Assembly (NCBI RefSeq): GCF_947497025.1 | Contig: NZ_CANMFC010000006.1 | Location: 1 to 64,000, forward strand | DNA length: 64,000 nt | Direction of reading: 5' to 3' | From: an uncultured Kushneria sp. | GTDB lineage: Bacteria > Pseudomonadota > Gammaproteobacteria > Pseudomonadales > Halomonadaceae | Part shown: piece by piece, positions 62,901 to 64,000 of the stretch | Layout of the letters: the number at the start of each line of letters is the position of its first letter | Numbering within the stretch: the stretch's first letter is position 1 | Translations under genes and position numbers: made by a program | The notes under the pieces: generated by a model | What the model saw: the letters and a program-made list of their open reading frames with translations, nothing else | Database searches by the model: none | What the model was told of the DNA's origin: nothing

Positions 62901-63213
62901 ATGGCATCAAGATACCTGAAGGGCAAAAGGAGCTGAATTCGCCATCTCTCTGGTTCGCAACGCTTTATTGCTTTAAAGGGCCGTACAGATTGATAACCTG
63001 TGTTAAGGAACGGCGCAAATATTGAAGGTAGCCTCACGCTTTAAAGCGTGATATCAATGCCTGAACGTCTCCTTGCGCCATGGCGCCCTGCGCCACGAAA
63101 GGGGTTTTCAGCTCCCTTTCCCGTACGCCTTGAACCGTTCAACCCCGGCATCTCCCCTCACTTCTTTATCAGACACTCGAACCGCTCGTGCGGCGCACTG
63201 AAGGCAGAGGTAC
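62901..63213. other. intergenic stretch with a 16-bp perfect palindrome
   Basis: No gene is supported. CACGCTTTAAAGCGTG at 63035-63050 is a perfect palindrome, 164 nt before the next start, and may be an operator. A ribosome site-like AGGCAGAGG precedes the gene at 63214. Confidence 0.5.
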
Positions 63214-63741
63214 ATGAAAGACCTGAACCGTGTATTCAAACACTATCAGCAGCAGGTCAGCGGCAAGAATCCCCTGCACCCTCACTCTGTTCAGGAACAG
63301 TATGGTGAGGCCGATCCCGAAGAGCCGGCAAGCTTTGACGAGATTGCCCAGCGTATTCTGGTGCCTGCCATGGAGTGGGCGCGTGATATCGCTGCGGGCA
63401 ATCACTATGCCAGCGAGATTCATGTGCACTGTGAGGATGAGTCGAACGTTCGCGAGATCGATGCCGTCGAGTTTCATCTGCTGCCGGTGCAGCACGTCAC
63501 CATGAAAAGGGGCTTTACCAACCTCAACCATCTGCGCATCAGTCACGATCCCGATCATGATGGTCTGCGCATCGATCGAAGCTTCATGAAACATCACCGC
63601 CACGAAGAGCAGGGCGAATCCTGGATCTCGTGTGGCGATCTCACCCAGGACCGGGTGCAGGACATCATCGCGGACTTCATTGAAATGGTCCTGGCCAACC
63701 AGCTCGACAACGAAGCCGACCCCAGCCTGGCCTCATTCTGA
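63214..63741 (+). CDS. conserved-looking hypothetical protein
   Basis: A 175-residue acidic, soluble protein. There is no signal or membrane segment; it is rich in His, Asp and Glu (RISHDPDHDGLRIDRSFMKHHRHEEQ region, residues 108-132). A central strand-rich part (SEIHVHCEDESNVREIDAVEFHLLP) follows a helical start. I do not recognise the family. It stands alone downstream of a terminator and has normal GC-rich codon use, so it is probably a resident gene. Confidence 0.65.
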   Translation: MKDLNRVFKHYQQQVSGKNPLHPHSVQEQYGEADPEEPASFDEIAQRILVPAMEWARDIAAGNHYASEIHVHCEDESNVREIDAVEFHLLPVQHVTMKRGFTNLNHLRISHDPDHDGLRIDRSFMKHHRHEEQGESWISCGDLTQDRVQDIIADFIEMVLANQLDNEADPSLASF

Positions 63742-63984
63742 CCCTCCCTTTTGCTCCTTGTGCGTCGCCACGGGTTTCGAGGGCGTCGTTCTCCTTACCA
63801 GGGCGCTGTCTTGTTTAAAAATGGCCACCTCCGGAAACAGGCTGCCCCGGCCATGACACCCTTTTGTGCCGATAGCTGAAAACCGCTTTGCATATAAAAA
63901 CTTTTTCTTATTCCTTTAGTGAAGGTTGCGGTACGCTAGTCGTATTCGGCGCTCGCAAGGCGCATGTCTTTTCAGGAGAACCTC

Positions 63985-64000
63985 ATGACGGCTTTCAGAA
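63985..64000 (+). CDS. 5' end of a gene running off the window
   Basis: An ATG at 63985 is preceded by AGGAGAA at the right distance. Only MTAFR can be read. AT-rich DNA upstream (63890-63950) probably holds its promoter. Confidence 0.5.

Noticed and set aside
63048-63308. 86-codon plus-strand frame
   Set aside because: It overlaps the better-supported gene at 63214, is proline-rich with no ribosome site, and starts in the palindrome.

Overview
The window reads as a chromosome segment of a moderately halophilic gammaproteobacterium, most likely of the Halomonadaceae (Halomonas/Kushneria type). This is inferred from GC-rich codon use, TRAP transport of organic acids, egtBD, the HglS (DUF1338) protein, a CYP152-type P450, periplasmic PheC and Zur-type zinc genes. 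No rRNA or CRISPR array is visible. One tRNA (Thr, anticodon CGU) lies at 36224-36296.

Layout. 178-7954: a two-component system convergent with a czcCBA-type heavy-metal RND efflux operon. This block ends at a perfect 28-bp hairpin (8085-8148) that abuts a 5'-truncated M20 peptidase gene, followed by its AbgT-family transporter and a LysR regulator. 11236-13749: zinT behind a Zur-like box, then a membrane-anchored PQQ-type sugar dehydrogenase. 13952-15343: a UmuD-like protein without the catalytic dyad, a LexA box, umuD, and the 5' part of umuC.

15341-31546: a mobile genomic island of the GInt type. An overlapping ginABCD operon (three large tyrosine recombinases plus a small coiled-coil protein) is followed by cargo and a short terminal segment. 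It is inserted inside umuC, exactly at the codons of the catalytic SIDE motif, between imperfect direct repeats. The cargo is a cadmium/zinc/lead module: a CadA P-type ATPase, a CadR/PbrR MerR regulator, a ZIP transporter and a CDF exporter, with two near-identical MerR-type promoters. It also holds envelope genes (lnt, an lspA remnant, an M23 peptidase, a thioredoxin-fold remnant), a BASS-type transporter and a decayed IS5-family transposase.

31546-33447: the 3' part of umuC, a small overlapping gene and yedK (SRAP). 33568-36296: a PLD-like protein, then an AT-rich two-gene cassette of unknown function ending downstream of tRNA-Thr. 36387-41271: ynfA, DUF202 membrane proteins, hglS, a CYP152 P450 and a universal stress protein. 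41413-44773: the zinc ABC importer znuCB/znuA, divergent over a Zur-like site, with ZnuB fused in frame to a DUF1826 domain. 44770-53234: a CynX-type transporter, egtB-egtD (ergothioneine), a GH3 glucosidase, an FAH-family enzyme and PheC.

53302-62873: a sugar-acid catabolic locus. One operon (alcohol dehydrogenase, uxaA, uxaB-like, TRAP dctPQM) and a second (SDR, FAH hydrolase) are both preceded by the same 19-bp motif, next to a GntR/FadR regulator. dctM carries an in-frame TAG. The window closes with a conserved hypothetical gene and the first codons of another.

How the parts work together: three zinc/divalent-metal layers (RND efflux, island efflux, Zur-controlled uptake) sit within 45 kb; the SOS mutagenesis operon has been sacrificed as the landing site of the island; and the right third serves uptake and oxidation of a hexonate/hexuronate-type sugar acid.
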